From: Hyphodiscus hymeniophilus
Taxonomy: Eukaryota > Ascomycota > Leotiomycetes > Helotiales > Hyphodiscaceae
NCBI GenBank assembly: GCA_016508695.1
Contig: VNKQ01000015.1
Span: forward strand, 620,001-684,000
DNA length: 64,000 nucleotides
Reading direction: 5' to 3'
Shown here piece by piece: positions 32,423-42,979 of the stretch (the first letter of the stretch is position 1; every line of letters starts with the position of its first letter). The position numbers were made by a program, and so were the translations under genes. Under the pieces are notes generated by a model that was not told where the DNA came from, ran no database searches, and was given only the letters and a program-made list of their open reading frames with translations.

Positions 32423-33102
32423 TCACGCCTTGACAGGTGCACTGCCCTCCTTGATATCCATCTTGTCCATTGTAACCTCTAACTTCAACCCACTCTCATT
32501 TCTTGAGAGCTGATCTGCATCAATCTCAGCTCGCTCACCACCATCGCCCTCTGCAGAGTCACCCCCGAAACCTTCTTCCAGTCCTTCACCTCCCTCCTTA
32601 AGAACCCACTCCACGACCTCTTTCTTGTCATTCAGTTCTGCTTCGTAGACAGCGTCATGTCCTTTCTGATTTGCAAGCGTAGGGTCCGCGCCGTGATCGA
32701 GTAATATTTTCACGGATTCCAAGTGTCCATTCAGTGCTGCCCAATGTAATGCTGTGTTACCCGACTGGTTCTGCGCGTTGAGGATCGCCAGCATGGTGGG
32801 GTTTTGAGGTGAGGGCTTGGAGAGGCTGTCAAGAAAGAACTTCAGGATTTCTGAGAGATGATTTAGTGATTTAAATTATGGGCTTCGAGATGGTGACACT
32901 TACCATTGTGGCCATTTGCAGCTGCCATGTGCAGTACCCCGTTCCCATTTGTGTCATCCTTCGCGATTTCGAGGAGGTTCGCAATGGTACATGATTCTCT
33001 GTTTCCCAACTCATTAATGAGAGCAATGAGATCGTCCTTTTCCCCTACTCGTGCCAGGTATAAAAGATCATCAATCTCGTCTTCGGAGATGATTGGCGCC
33101 AT
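32423..33102 (-). CDS. YAR1: ankyrin-repeat protein Yar1-like
   Basis: Two exons, 33102-32904 and 32850-32423, joined in frame across a 53-bp intron; 208 aa. The layout matches yeast Yar1, the ankyrin chaperone that binds free ribosomal protein Rps3 during 40S assembly. Seen: N-terminal acidic helix (EDEIDDLLYLARVGEKDDL), the first ankyrin repeat ending GVLHMAAANGHNEILKFFL, the second SGNTALHWAALNGHLESVKI, then HGADPTLANQKGHDAVYEAE and a Glu-rich tail. Length and motif order fit orthology. The intron falls inside the first repeat. It shares a 237-bp divergent promoter with the MscL gene. Confidence 0.87.
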
Positions 33103-33194
33103 CGTGGAGAGTCCTGTACTTTCGAAATCTCATCACGTCCACATCCAAAAATTTAATTCTGCTCTTATCGCTTATCGGTTATCGTCAAAGCAAG

Positions 33195-33215
33195 CACGTG
33201 AGGCACACTCACGTG
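33195..33215. promoter_or_regulatory. paired CACGTG elements between YAR1 and MscL
   Basis: Two CACGTG palindromes at 33195-33200 and 33210-33215, 15 bp start to start; the second is the full TCACGTGA. They lie in the divergent promoter (33103-33339). CACGTG is the core for fungal bHLH factors such as Cbf1/Pho4-type proteins. Function is inferred only from sequence. Confidence 0.5.
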
Positions 33216-33339
33216 ATAATCCCTCCCTGTTTTAGGCTGGCCAACACTTCCAACTTCCAACTTCTTTGCAAGCTCTCATGTTTTGACACCAGATTCATCT
33301 GTATCAAAATACTGCAAGTTCTTTATAGATTTGGACATC

Positions 33340-34122
33340 ATGCCGATACGTCTGGAAGATAGTGGCGAGATGCTTGAGAATGCCGGTCATGAAGTTTCAA
33401 ACCGTGCTAAGAAATGGTGGTCTGGATTTGCTGATTTCGCGTTGCAAGACAACGTTCTTCAAGTTGCAGTGGGTTTGATGTAAGTTGGCATGCCTTGAGG
33501 ATTTAACACGTGGTTCAGCCATTTATCAGAGTCCGCCCTGGAACTCTTCCATATGTCTTGTTTCGACTCGAAGAGCGAGCTAACACACGTTAGAATTGCT
33601 GCCGCTTTCACGACTGTTGTAACCTCATTTGTCTCTGACATCCTCTTGCCGCCGCTCTCGTTACTGCCATTCATGCAAAAGAACATGGACGAGAAATTCG
33701 CCATCTTGAGACCTGGACATCACTACAACCAAACTCTCAAACACGGTGGTTATAATACCATGGATCAGGCTATAAGTGACGGCGCTGTCATTATGGCTTA
33801 TGGGTGAGTCTCCCCGTCGAATCTGACCATTCCATTCTGACTGTGAAATAGAGTCTTCGTCAACAAATGTTTGAACTTTATGGGACTTGGATTGGCGTTA
33901 TACGCCCTAGCTAGTTTCTACGAATGGTTCTCGGATGATCCTATCATCAAGCATACGGTGAAGTGCAAGTATTGCAGAAAATGGATCAGCGTAAAGGTCA
34001 GCTACCCTTGTCTCGACTATCTCTCTTGGCAGTGCCCTGGCTGACACTTACGGCAGGCTAAGCGATGTGTGAACTGCACGTCATGGGTTGATGGTAGAGA
34101 GGATCGTAGTGATGGCCATTGA
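33340..34122 (+). CDS. mscL: fungal large-conductance mechanosensitive channel (MscL)
   Basis: Four exons, 33340-33479, 33594-33803, 33852-33996 and 34057-34122; 186 aa. MscL releases solutes when membrane tension rises under hypo-osmotic shock; it is common in bacteria and present in some fungi. Seen: the amphipathic N-terminal helix, TM1 with the family signature DNVLQVAVGLIIAAAFTTVV followed by SDILLPPLSLL, the periplasmic-type loop, and TM2 VFVNKCLNFMGLGLALYALA. The tail carries two CxxC pairs (CKYC and CVNC) resembling a zinc ribbon, a feature known in some bacterial MscL-related channels. Three introns show it is a settled nuclear gene. It is probably an ancient bacterial acquisition (inference). 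Confidence 0.9.
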
Positions 34123-34186
34123 ATAGGCTGCAGTATCAAGAGGTCACAGAAAAGAAACATCCTTGTAAGGAGAAAGCCTCTACGAG

Positions 34187-36294
34187 TCATAGTATTTGTG
34201 TGAAGTCGACTGATCTGTTTCTAACAGTCTCAAATGTACCAAATTGTGTATCACCACCATAGAAAGTAATGATCACCCCCCACCTGACTATGAAACTGTT
34301 GTCCACGCTCATAATCTCAAAATGGCTCCTCCACAACCAACACGCTGTCAACATCCCCAGCCTTTGGCCCAGTGGGGACCAAATACGGATCGGTAATAGG
34401 ATCTCTAACCATTCCCGGGTGTATACTGTGACGAAGGTCGAGTTCTGTGCTTCTGGAAGCTTTCCGGTTCTGAGGTACTCTTTGGTTATATTCGTCGAAA
34501 GTTGGTCGGTGACTGTCGTTGAACCATTAGCAGAGAAGTGAGCGAGGCAGGGAAACTGCTTACGAGTGAAGCTGACATGATCATCTCCGTGCCTATCCAC
34601 CAGGACGCCATTTGGTATCTGCTTCCAAGTGTAGGTTGCCCACTCGGTTATTGCACTGGATTTGCGTTAGTTTGGGGAATCGAGAGTAATTCCACTGAGC
34701 ACAAGTACGCAGAATCATAGTCAGCGGTCACCAACAGCATTTCCTGCTCAAGATAAAGTGGACCACTGATAGAGCGTGGTATTGGTGTTGTCCATCCCGC
34801 GCAGAGGCTCTATCACGAACACTTGTCAGGAAGTAATTATGGTACAGTGTCACTGGGATTACTTGCCATGATGAGCCACGCTGCGGTGAGTCCGACACCC
34901 GTGATGTCAAGAGCAATTCCGTCAGCGAGCGATTTGTTGAAGTATTCGAAGGTTTTTGGGAAGTCTGGCGAGGTCAGTTTCTATCAGACTGTGGAAGGAT
35001 CTCATGGAAGCTTACCATAGTCGCTACACACTATAGGTTGAGCTTGTGCAATATCGAGAAGCAATTCTGCACTAGGAGGTGCTCCTCCGGCAAAAGTGCT
35101 GAAGTCTCCCTTCAGAGCTCGGTCGACTAGTTCAAAGAAGGACGGGAAATCAGGCACGGCGAACAGGGCGCTATTCTCCACGGCAAAACGAATCTCAAAG
35201 TTGGTGATATAGTTGTTACTTGCTGTATCGTTCGTACATGGCGGTAGACAGAATGGTGTCATTGCAAGAACTTCTTTGAATACCTGATGGAATTCTGTCA
35301 GCATTCAGCAAGTGCCTCGCTAGAAGATCGGTTCTCTCTTACCTTTATGACACTGCCTTTGCCCTGGCCATAGAATGGACAATCTGAATGGCTCATGCAG
35401 TAAGCATCCGCGCGTTCGAATGCCCGATTTTGTGCAATGATGTCGTCTTGCGCTTGCTGATGGAAGCTCTGCTAGGTATCAACATATCTCATCTTCTGGA
35501 AGTTATTCCTCGAGACTTCTCACCAAACCATGTGGGACAATCGCATCCAACACAAAGCGCCCAACACGCTCCGGAAAAGTGGCAGCGTATTGCTGTGCCT
35601 TGAATGATCCGTATGAGGCACCAAGGAAGTTGATTTTCTCGTAGTCCAGAGCTCTCCTGGTCATTTCGAAGTCCTGCGTAACCTCCGTCGTGCCCACGTA
35701 CTCAACTATCCCTACTGGAGAACTGTTGTTGACCCAAGATTGGATGGCTTCAGCAGAAGCGGCTTGCAATGCTTTGTATTCGGACTCATTCTGAGGGTAA
35801 GGGGTGAGTTGCAGGGACTCAACGAGGCTGACGGACACATTGAGCGGGTTTGAACTTTGTGTCCCTCGAATGTCCATGACAATGATCTCGAAATCCTCAA
35901 GCCCCAAAAATGCATTTGTCAGATTAAGTGCCACCTCCCAAGCTACCACAACACCGGGATCCGTACCACCAGGACAGAAAAATACATGAGTTTTGGGACT
36001 GGCTGGTCGGTATGTCGCTACGCCCAGGGTTATTTTGTTCTCGTCGCAAAAGGGCTTCGAGTAGTCCATCGGCACATGAAGTCGACCGCAGTTGAGGGTT
36101 GAAGGCAGGTTTTGTAAGTCAACCGTTGAAGCGTTGAAACTGCCACCTCCTTCTACTGTTGATTCGGGAACGTATTCAGCGCAGTCCACCCATCTTATGA
36201 TTGGCACAAACCCGTGAGGCTTGCCATGTCGTGCCTCTACAAAGATGCTCGCAGACGATAATAGGAGGGGGACTGTTGTGGAGGAGAGAAGCAT
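34187..36294 (-). CDS. secreted TAP-like serine peptidase / alpha-beta hydrolase
   Basis: Exons 36294-35524, about 35471-35343, 35283-35016, 34964-34867, 34809-34709, 34655-34564 and 34512 to the end. It resembles S33 tripeptidyl-aminopeptidase-like hydrolases with a TAP C-domain. Signal peptide MLLSSTTVPLLLSSASIFVE; nucleophile elbow LGASYGSFKAQQYAA; CSDYDF, CAGWTTPIP, MLLVTADYD (Asp) and RHGDDHVSF (His) follow in family order. Intron 4 (34866-34810) starts GCAAGT. After KEYLRTGKLPEAQ the frame as given ends at 34187. A shift of one base at the CCCGGG at 34414-34419 instead gives PGMVRDPITDPYLVPTG and a stop at 34317 (551 aa), which looks more protein-like. Confidence 0.8.
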
Positions 36295-37973
36295 GGCTGA
36301 AAGTCTATTGGCGGATTCTCGGCGGAAATCTTCAACTTTTTGATGCTTTCGAAAGGGGAATTGACAGCAATGGGTATTTACTTATATCTTTTTTCCTTGC
36401 CTGGCCAAGAAAGCTTCCGTATAAGGAGCTCTTCGTATCTCCAAGAAGGACATTGCTGCGTCACCCAGATCCTGGGGTGGTGCCTTGCAGATTACGTTGA
36501 TCCTAGTACAGCTCATACTTACTTCGTGTAGGGAACTTGCACCCAAATATGGCTCATCGCAATTGGATTCGGGTTTCGCCCTCGAACTACTCTGAAGGCA
36601 GTGATGCAGAGATATCGCACAGCAGCAGCCTCGCGGTGAAGCTAGCACAGTTCCCTCATCGCTATTGGCGGGATCGTATTGCAAGGGTCGACGCTTGCCT
36701 AAGTGAGCTATGGTTTCGCAAAACCATGCAGCTGGTGCGGGTGCCCTGCGCCTTGTCATGACTTTATCTGAGGTCTTTTCCTCAACATGCTTGCAACACG
36801 AGCAAGCCGACTGTTTTAACCATTGACTTTCCCACTGGCGCCAAACCCGAGGCTGGCGTCGCTGTGTCGTTCCATCATCACCGTCAATGTCTTCTGAATA
36901 GACAGTACCCGATCAAAAGTAGACTCGGTAAATGGCTGGCTGTATAATGGCAACAATTACATCCAGCTTCAGGTTTCAGCAATTTGTTCCTTAGGATTCG
37001 GGACCCTCGGCCGTGCGGAGAAGAAGGACGACGTTGAAACAAAATACCGTAGAAGCCACAGCAAATGCAAAAATGGATGTGTCGTATGCAAGTGAGTGTA
37101 TTGTGCCTCTTGATACGGAAACGTGCGGAGATGGCTTGATCCTCAGCCTAATGATTAAGTCAATAGGATTCGAAGACTAAGATGCGTTGTGGAGACGGGA
37201 GACGGTCATCCAAGATGCGACTTGGAAACTTCAAACCGAGACCCAAGAAGTGACAAATTCAGAGCCGCTACTTCAACATTCTGGAAGGCCTTCAAGAGTA
37301 TAAATTGACATAATGTTAGCCTGACATGATCCGACTCGTAAACGAAGCTCTTCCGAGACGTTTCTTAGGTAGGAAGTCGATCGAAAACATCGACGCCGTC
37401 AACTACGACGACTTACTTCTCAACATTATTGTCAACATTACACTCAGGCCAACTCACTTCATTCGAGTGTACCACATGCGGAGAGCAAAAGATTATTGTA
37501 GCCAGCAGTACCCACAGCCTCCACGAAAGCAGCCTTGTCAAGCCCTCCGGCAATCTCGCAGCTACATCTCCATAACCATTATCGTATACCTTATAATGGG
37601 GATAATCATGACAACGTATTCACCTCAAAAGCTAAAATATTATTGAGTTTGACGATTGTGGGGGCCATCGCCAAGTCAATACCAGACCGAGAGTAGTGAT
37701 TCACTTGCACGTGGGTCATAGAAGCACTGGAACTTCTGCTCAGTAAATCCTATCCATCAACTTCAACCTCCACGGCGGTATTAGCAGAGCTAAATCCCGC
37801 GCAGCACCCACGATTCCAGCGAAACAGAACAAAAACGACATCGTACTAAAGCAATCCCCCTTCACTTGCAAAGAGAACTCTCAACAACTTCCACTTCAGC
37901 CACTACTACGGCCTCTGACTTCCCAAAGCCACCACTTTCATCCTTTGAGCACCTCACTAGCCACTCATACGCC
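36295..37973. other. 1.7-kb gene-poor interval
   Basis: No supportable gene. The frame at 36382-36759 (minus) is Arg/Cys-rich without a motif, and the plus-strand frame at 37326-37646 is isolated. It presumably holds the peptidase promoter and the 5' region of the next orphan; a CACGTG site lies near 37709. Confidence 0.35.
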
Positions 37974-38384
37974 ATGTCACCTACCTCAAAAGCTATCAAT
38001 ACCTCTCGAGTAGGTGACTACGGATTACGATACAACCCCTCCCTCGCTCAAATCCTCGTCGAGAAGATTCAAGCCTGGAGGCAGTGGAAGCGGATTGTGA
38101 AGTCTCAAGTACAAAAAGAGTCAAAGCTGCCGAGAGGGAAGGGCGGAATCATTTCGAAGCTGCGGGGTGGAAAGGCTGAAGAGCTGAATGGGAGAGAGGC
38201 GAAGAGACAGAGGGTTTTCGGAAATGAAGTGTGGGATGCGGAGAAGATCCGGGAGTTTCAGAGGAAGTGGGCGCAGAGACATGCGTGTGAGGGAAGGGGA
38301 TTGAGTGAAGGCTATGATGACGACGATATGTGGGAGGACGCTGCTGAGGAGCTTTGGTACACTGCCTTGGATCGACTTGATTAG
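37974..38384 (+). CDS. small charged hypothetical protein
   Basis: Frame of 136 aa from the ATG at 37974; the upstream extension opens only at a TTG. No family is recognised. It begins MSPTSKAINTSRVGDYGLRY, has a basic middle (EKIQAWRQWKRIVKSQVQKE, KLPRGKGGIISKLRGGKAEE) and ends with an acidic segment (GYDDDDMWEDAAEELWY). There is no signal peptide or membrane helix. The pattern fits a small nuclear or mitochondrial protein, but this is a guess. It converges with the TRM61 gene, 166 bp between stops. Confidence 0.55.
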   Translation: MSPTSKAINTSRVGDYGLRYNPSLAQILVEKIQAWRQWKRIVKSQVQKESKLPRGKGGIISKLRGGKAEELNGREAKRQRVFGNEVWDAEKIREFQRKWAQRHACEGRGLSEGYDDDDMWEDAAEELWYTALDRLD

Positions 38385-38550
38385 CACCAAACTGAAAGAC
38401 TGACTATTTTGAGTGGGGGAAGACTGCGTGGACTACACGAACTTGCTAGGCACTGATGGGTATGGATGCTAACGCTGGGGATATTACAATGATTTAGGAA
38501 AAGACATCAAGTAGATATGTGGGTGATTTGCACTTTACGCAATGGATTTA

Positions 38551-40199
38551 CTATGATGTCGGAGGCTCCTCGGCTGTATCCAGCTGATCTTCTTCGGCTC
38601 TGCCAGCGACTTCAGCTTCGCCCACCTGCTGCTTTTCCTCCGCTGTCTGGGCCGCTCCACCAAACTTCGAGGCAGCGGCTTCATCTTTTCGGGCTTGCCT
38701 CGCAGCTTTCTTCAACTGTCTCCTGCTTAATGGAGCGTCTGCTTCGCCAGTCTTGTCACTGCTCGGAACTCTTTCTGTAACCGGCCACTGTGCCATTGCC
38801 CTCCTCTCATCCTCCTCAGTCCATTCTTGTGGCAAAATGGCAAACACCAAGTAACTCGTATGCGTTTTCACCTCAGGTTCCGTCCTATGTACCAGCTTCC
38901 CTTCCTTGTAGACCTTTTTCTCAACCAAGCTCTCCAGGATCTTCTCTTTCGAATTCGGATTAGAACCTTTATTTTTTTTTCCTTCGACTTTTTCTCCGTT
39001 CTCATGGAAGTTCTTGAACGTGCCTTCGACCTCGATCAATCGCTGTAATGCTTCATCAACGGATGCAGGAGTAGTTTGGAGACCACGCTGAGCTCCATTA
39101 TCGATTCCTATTCGGTCCCGACGGATCTCAAATCGCTTTGCTGCTATTTCTACCATTGATATATCAACCCAACCTAGTTGGCGCATGACCGAGACAGTGC
39201 GTTGTACCTGTTCAATACAGGGGAGAAGGTACATATGTGGACGGGTGCAGCTGGGTTCAGGGGTGAGACGAAAGGCTCCTCGTCGAGTTCCTTGCTGTTT
39301 GGAATGCCATCATTATATTCAGCTGTAAAGCGTGTCGGCTGTGATCGAGAAAGGTGTGGTAGAGCAAGCCAAGGTGCAGGGAGATCGAGGAACACGGACT
39401 CAGCCAGCGGACTCTTCCCATCGACCAGAAACCCGTTTTTGCAGACATCCCGATGCGTGATTTGCACAACACCTTCCAGACCATGATCTTGTATCTCTTT
39501 CTGTAGCTTCTCATGCCTTTGTTCGTGAAATTCAAAGCTCCAGACTTTGCCAGTCTTCAGCTTTTTCTGCGGTGGCTCGAAATCCTCCGTATAACCATTG
39601 TAAATAGCCCTCGCTGATGCGTGTGTAAACGATCCACTTCCAGCACCTGCTTCAATCAAACTGGTTCCAGGTCTCGCCCGTATCCGGTGTAGAATATAAC
39701 TGTAATCTGGCGTATAGACCACTTGGGTTCGATGTGGTAGAGAGCTTGTCCAGTTCTCAGGCGTGGGAGGTAGTAGATGTATAAATCCACTCGCCGCAGC
39801 CACTGCTTCTTTCTCTTCTTTCACTGTCGCCGGCGTGCTAGCATCTGCGTCTTGTTCTTCGACCACGTCAAGCTTTGGAGCTTTATTGGGCTGCTCAGTC
39901 GACACGGATTCCTCTCGTTTTCTTTTCTTCTCCTCCGCTTCTCCACGGCGGCCTCGAGATCCTGTGTCTACTTTTGAAGCTCGAACTTGTGTTCCCCAAG
40001 GTAACCCAATCATCGTATTGTGAGGAAACGATCCGAATCGAGTATTAATGACCTTCCCCTCTGAGTAACCTTCATCATCTTCATCGTGATCTTTGAGAAC
40101 TGCAGGTATCTGGAGATCTCGTTTTAAATGAATGATTGCCAACGAATCTGCAGTCGCAATTGCTCCCGGATGGAAGAAAGGCGACGACTTCGGAGCCAT
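38551..40199 (-). CDS. TRM61: tRNA (adenine-58-N1)-methyltransferase catalytic subunit, one-base frame break
   Basis: Single exon; 549 aa if one missing base is allowed for. Trm61 pairs with Trm6 and methylates A58 of tRNAs with SAM in the nucleus. Seen: RTQVVYTPDYSYILHRIRA, the SAM loop LIEAGAGSGSFTHASARA, ITHRDVCKNGF, the catalytic-region motif VFLDLPAPWLALPHL and VHICTFSP. The frame breaks at a run of four C (minus strand; 39220-39223). The expected continuation CIEQVQRTVSVMRQLGW sits one frame over and stays open to 38551. An acidic/Lys-rich insert (about residues 75-135) and a charged C-terminal tail are extra to the yeast protein. Yeast Trm61 is essential, so an assembly error is likely. 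Confidence 0.88.
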
Positions 40200-40383
40200 G
40201 TTCGGGAATCGCTGCGGAAATTTCGTGAAGATTGTTTGGTTAAAGAAGAAATTCGGGACGACGAGGCTGAGGAAAATTTAGGCGGGGCGCTCTTTTTTTG
40301 GTCCCGCAAACCGTGGCCTTCCCTAAGTCACACAGTGAGTCAACAAAGGCCAGACTTGTACATTAACCATGACCAACGGCTGA
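40200..40383. promoter_or_regulatory. short divergent promoter TRM61 / CysRS
   Basis: Only 184 bp separate the two start codons of head-to-head translation genes, so cis elements are probably shared. No specific site was identified. Confidence 0.5.
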
Positions 40384-42979
40384 ATGCTTCTTCCTCTTCG
40401 ACTGCGTCCCTTCAGAAGTTTTAGATCTGTCTATTCTCCTATTCATCGACCATTTGCGACGGCCACAACCGCCATGATGGATCAATTGAAGGTCCATAAC
40501 TCCTTGAAGCCGGGTGCTCCTGTGCCCTTTGTGCCAATTGAACCTGGCAAAGTCTCTTGGTATGTCTGCGGTCCGACAGTATATGATCATTCGCATCTGG
40601 GCCATGCGAGGAATTATGCGCAAACGGATATCATTCGGAGGATTATGAGAGACTATTTTGGGTTCAAGATCAAGTTTGTTATGAACATTACAGACATCGA
40701 CGACAAGGTATGTACTATCTAAATACGCGCGTGGACTTGGCTAACTGGTATTACACTAGATTATCCTGAAAACAAGAAGGCAGAAGCTCCTAGAGCTAGA
40801 AAAGTCGAAAACATACACTGAATCAGAACTCTCTAAGCTTGCCGCCCAGGCTTTCCAGGCCTATGCACAAGGGAATTTGCCCGAACTACTGAAGCATTTC
40901 GATGGATCAGATCTTTCTCCAGGCAATTACGCGTCACGGCGAGATGTGGCATATGGGAAGGTTCTAGCAGGAGGGACATTATCCGGGAAGGAAAGCCAGG
41001 AGACGACGAGACCAAGATGAAGATGCATATCAATAACCTCAATGCCGCAACCAAGGCAATACAAGACAATAGAATTTTTGGCGGTGCAGACGAAATCCTT
41101 CTACCATACCTCGACTCATTATACAAACATACAATTGATGCGAGGGACCACACGATTTTTACAGATGTGACCCAATACTGGGAGGCTGACTTCATGAAGG
41201 ATATGGACGCGCTGAATATCATGAGGCCGGATGTCGTTACACGAGTCACCACTTACGTTCCACAAATTGCGACTTTCGTGGAAAAAATTGTACAAAAGGG
41301 ATTCGCATATGAGGCGGATGGCTCTGTGTATTTTGATATCGCAGCGTTCGAGAAAGCTGGGAATCCTTATGCCCGTTTAAGACCTGAGAGCCGAAATGAT
41401 AAAGCGTTACAAGAAGAAGGGGAAGGATCATTATCTAAAAACTTAGGAGGAAAGCGTGGAGCTGGGGACTTTGCCCTGTGGAAGAAATCCAAATCCGGAG
41501 AGCCTAGCTGGCCAAGTCCTTGGGGCGAGGGCCGACCTGGTTGGCATATTGAGTGCTCGGTTATGGCGTCCGATGTGTTAGGCGCGCATATAGATATTCA
41601 TTCTGGGGGTATCGATCTCGCGTTCCCCCATCACGACAACGAACTGGCGCAGAGCGAGGCTTACTATTGCGAAAATGGGCATGAGCACATCTGGGTCAAT
41701 TATTTTATGCACATGGGTCATTTATCAATTTCGGGTTCGAAGATGTCAAAGTCACTCAAGAACTTCCAAACGATCCAAGATGCGCTGAAAACGGACTTCA
41801 CACCTAGAGGGATGAGAATTGTGTTCCTTCTGAGCAGATGGAACCAGGGCATCGAAATATCACCTGATATGAGAACAATGGCCGAGGGTTGGGAATCGTC
41901 CCTAAATGTCAGTTGATCTCGTTGATAGAATGACTGCCAAAGCTAATGCAATACAGAGCTTCTTTATTAAGGCCAAGTCACACATCGCAGAAGCAAATGG
42001 ACGATCTGTAACGGAAGATGTGAAGTCACTCTCTCTCAACGGTAGCGGTGACGAACTACAAGTGGCGCTTAAAAATGCAGAAGCAGAGATGCAAGCTGCA
42101 CTTTTAGATTCATTCGATACGCCACGAGCGATGCGCTGCATAGATAAGTTGATCAAAGACTTCAACATTCATGAACATGCACATAAAACCAACATGGACG
42201 TTCGCGGGCTTGAGAACATTGCACGCTGGATAACAAAAATGGTGGGGATATTCGGTTTGGACGCGAATGCTAGTCCTCCTCACGGCGGCATAGGATGGGC
42301 CAGCACATCGTCAAACTCCAACCTATCACCAGCCGAAATCGTTGCACCATATGCAGAAGTGCTGAAAAGAGTCAAGGCCGAGGTCAATAGTCTGAATGTG
42401 CACTCCGAAACTCTCGACCAGCTATTATCCACCAACCCCGAAACCGAATTCGAGCCTCTCTCCCGCAAATCAAACAACCCCGAGACCCTCGCTCTCCCTT
42501 ATCTCCGAAACATCTCCAGAATACGCGATACTCTCCGCACACTCGCCCCAACTTCCACGTCCAAGAAGCAAATCCTAATCTTTTCTGACCAAATCCGAGA
42601 TTCTGACCTCCTGAACCTCGGCGTCTATCTGGACGATCGACCAGATAACCAACCCGCACTCATCAAATTCATCCCTGCCTCCGAACTCCTTGCACAGAAG
42701 GAAGAAAAGGCTGCAAAAGAGCGAGAGAAGGCTGCGCAGAAGGAAAAGGTAAGGTTAGATCGAGAGAGGGTGGAGTTTGAAAGAACGGAAAAGGCGAAGA
42801 ACAGCCATTTAGAGATGTATAAGGGTGACGAGAAATGGAGTGCGTGGGATGCGGATGGGATCCCTACAAGAACTAAGGAAGGAGAGGATGTGCCAAAGAG
42901 TGCTTTGAAGAAGTTGAGGAAAGATTGGGAGAAGCAGAAGAAAGTTCATGAGGAGTGGAAGGCGAAGAATGGGACGTGA
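40384..42979 (+). CDS. cysteinyl-tRNA synthetase, one-base frame break
   Basis: Exons 40384-40707, 40760-41907 and 41957-42979; 831 aa if one missing base is allowed for. It charges tRNA-Cys with cysteine using ATP. Seen: WYVCGPTVYDHSHLGHARNY with the class I HxGH at 71-74, the zinc-site neighbourhoods HIECSVMASDVLG and FPHHDNELAQSEA, GSKMSKSLKNF, and a Lys/Glu-rich C-terminal extension. In exon 2 the frame breaks at GGG 40985-40987: the series GGTLSG must shift to EGKPGDDETKMKMHINN. The second intron (41908-41956) joins SSLN|SFFIKAK cleanly. The first 30 residues are Arg/Ser-rich like a mitochondrial presequence; a second ATG pair at 40474/40477 could start the cytosolic form. Confidence 0.9.

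Noticed and set aside
36382..36759. 125-codon minus-strand frame
   Set aside because: Low-complexity Arg/Cys composition, no motif, no neighbouring exons and no promoter logic.
41905..41957. Apparent second frame break in CysRS
   Set aside because: A 49-bp GT-AG intron (GTCAGT...ACAG, with GCTAAT branch) joins SSLN to SFFIKAK in frame, so no indel is needed here.
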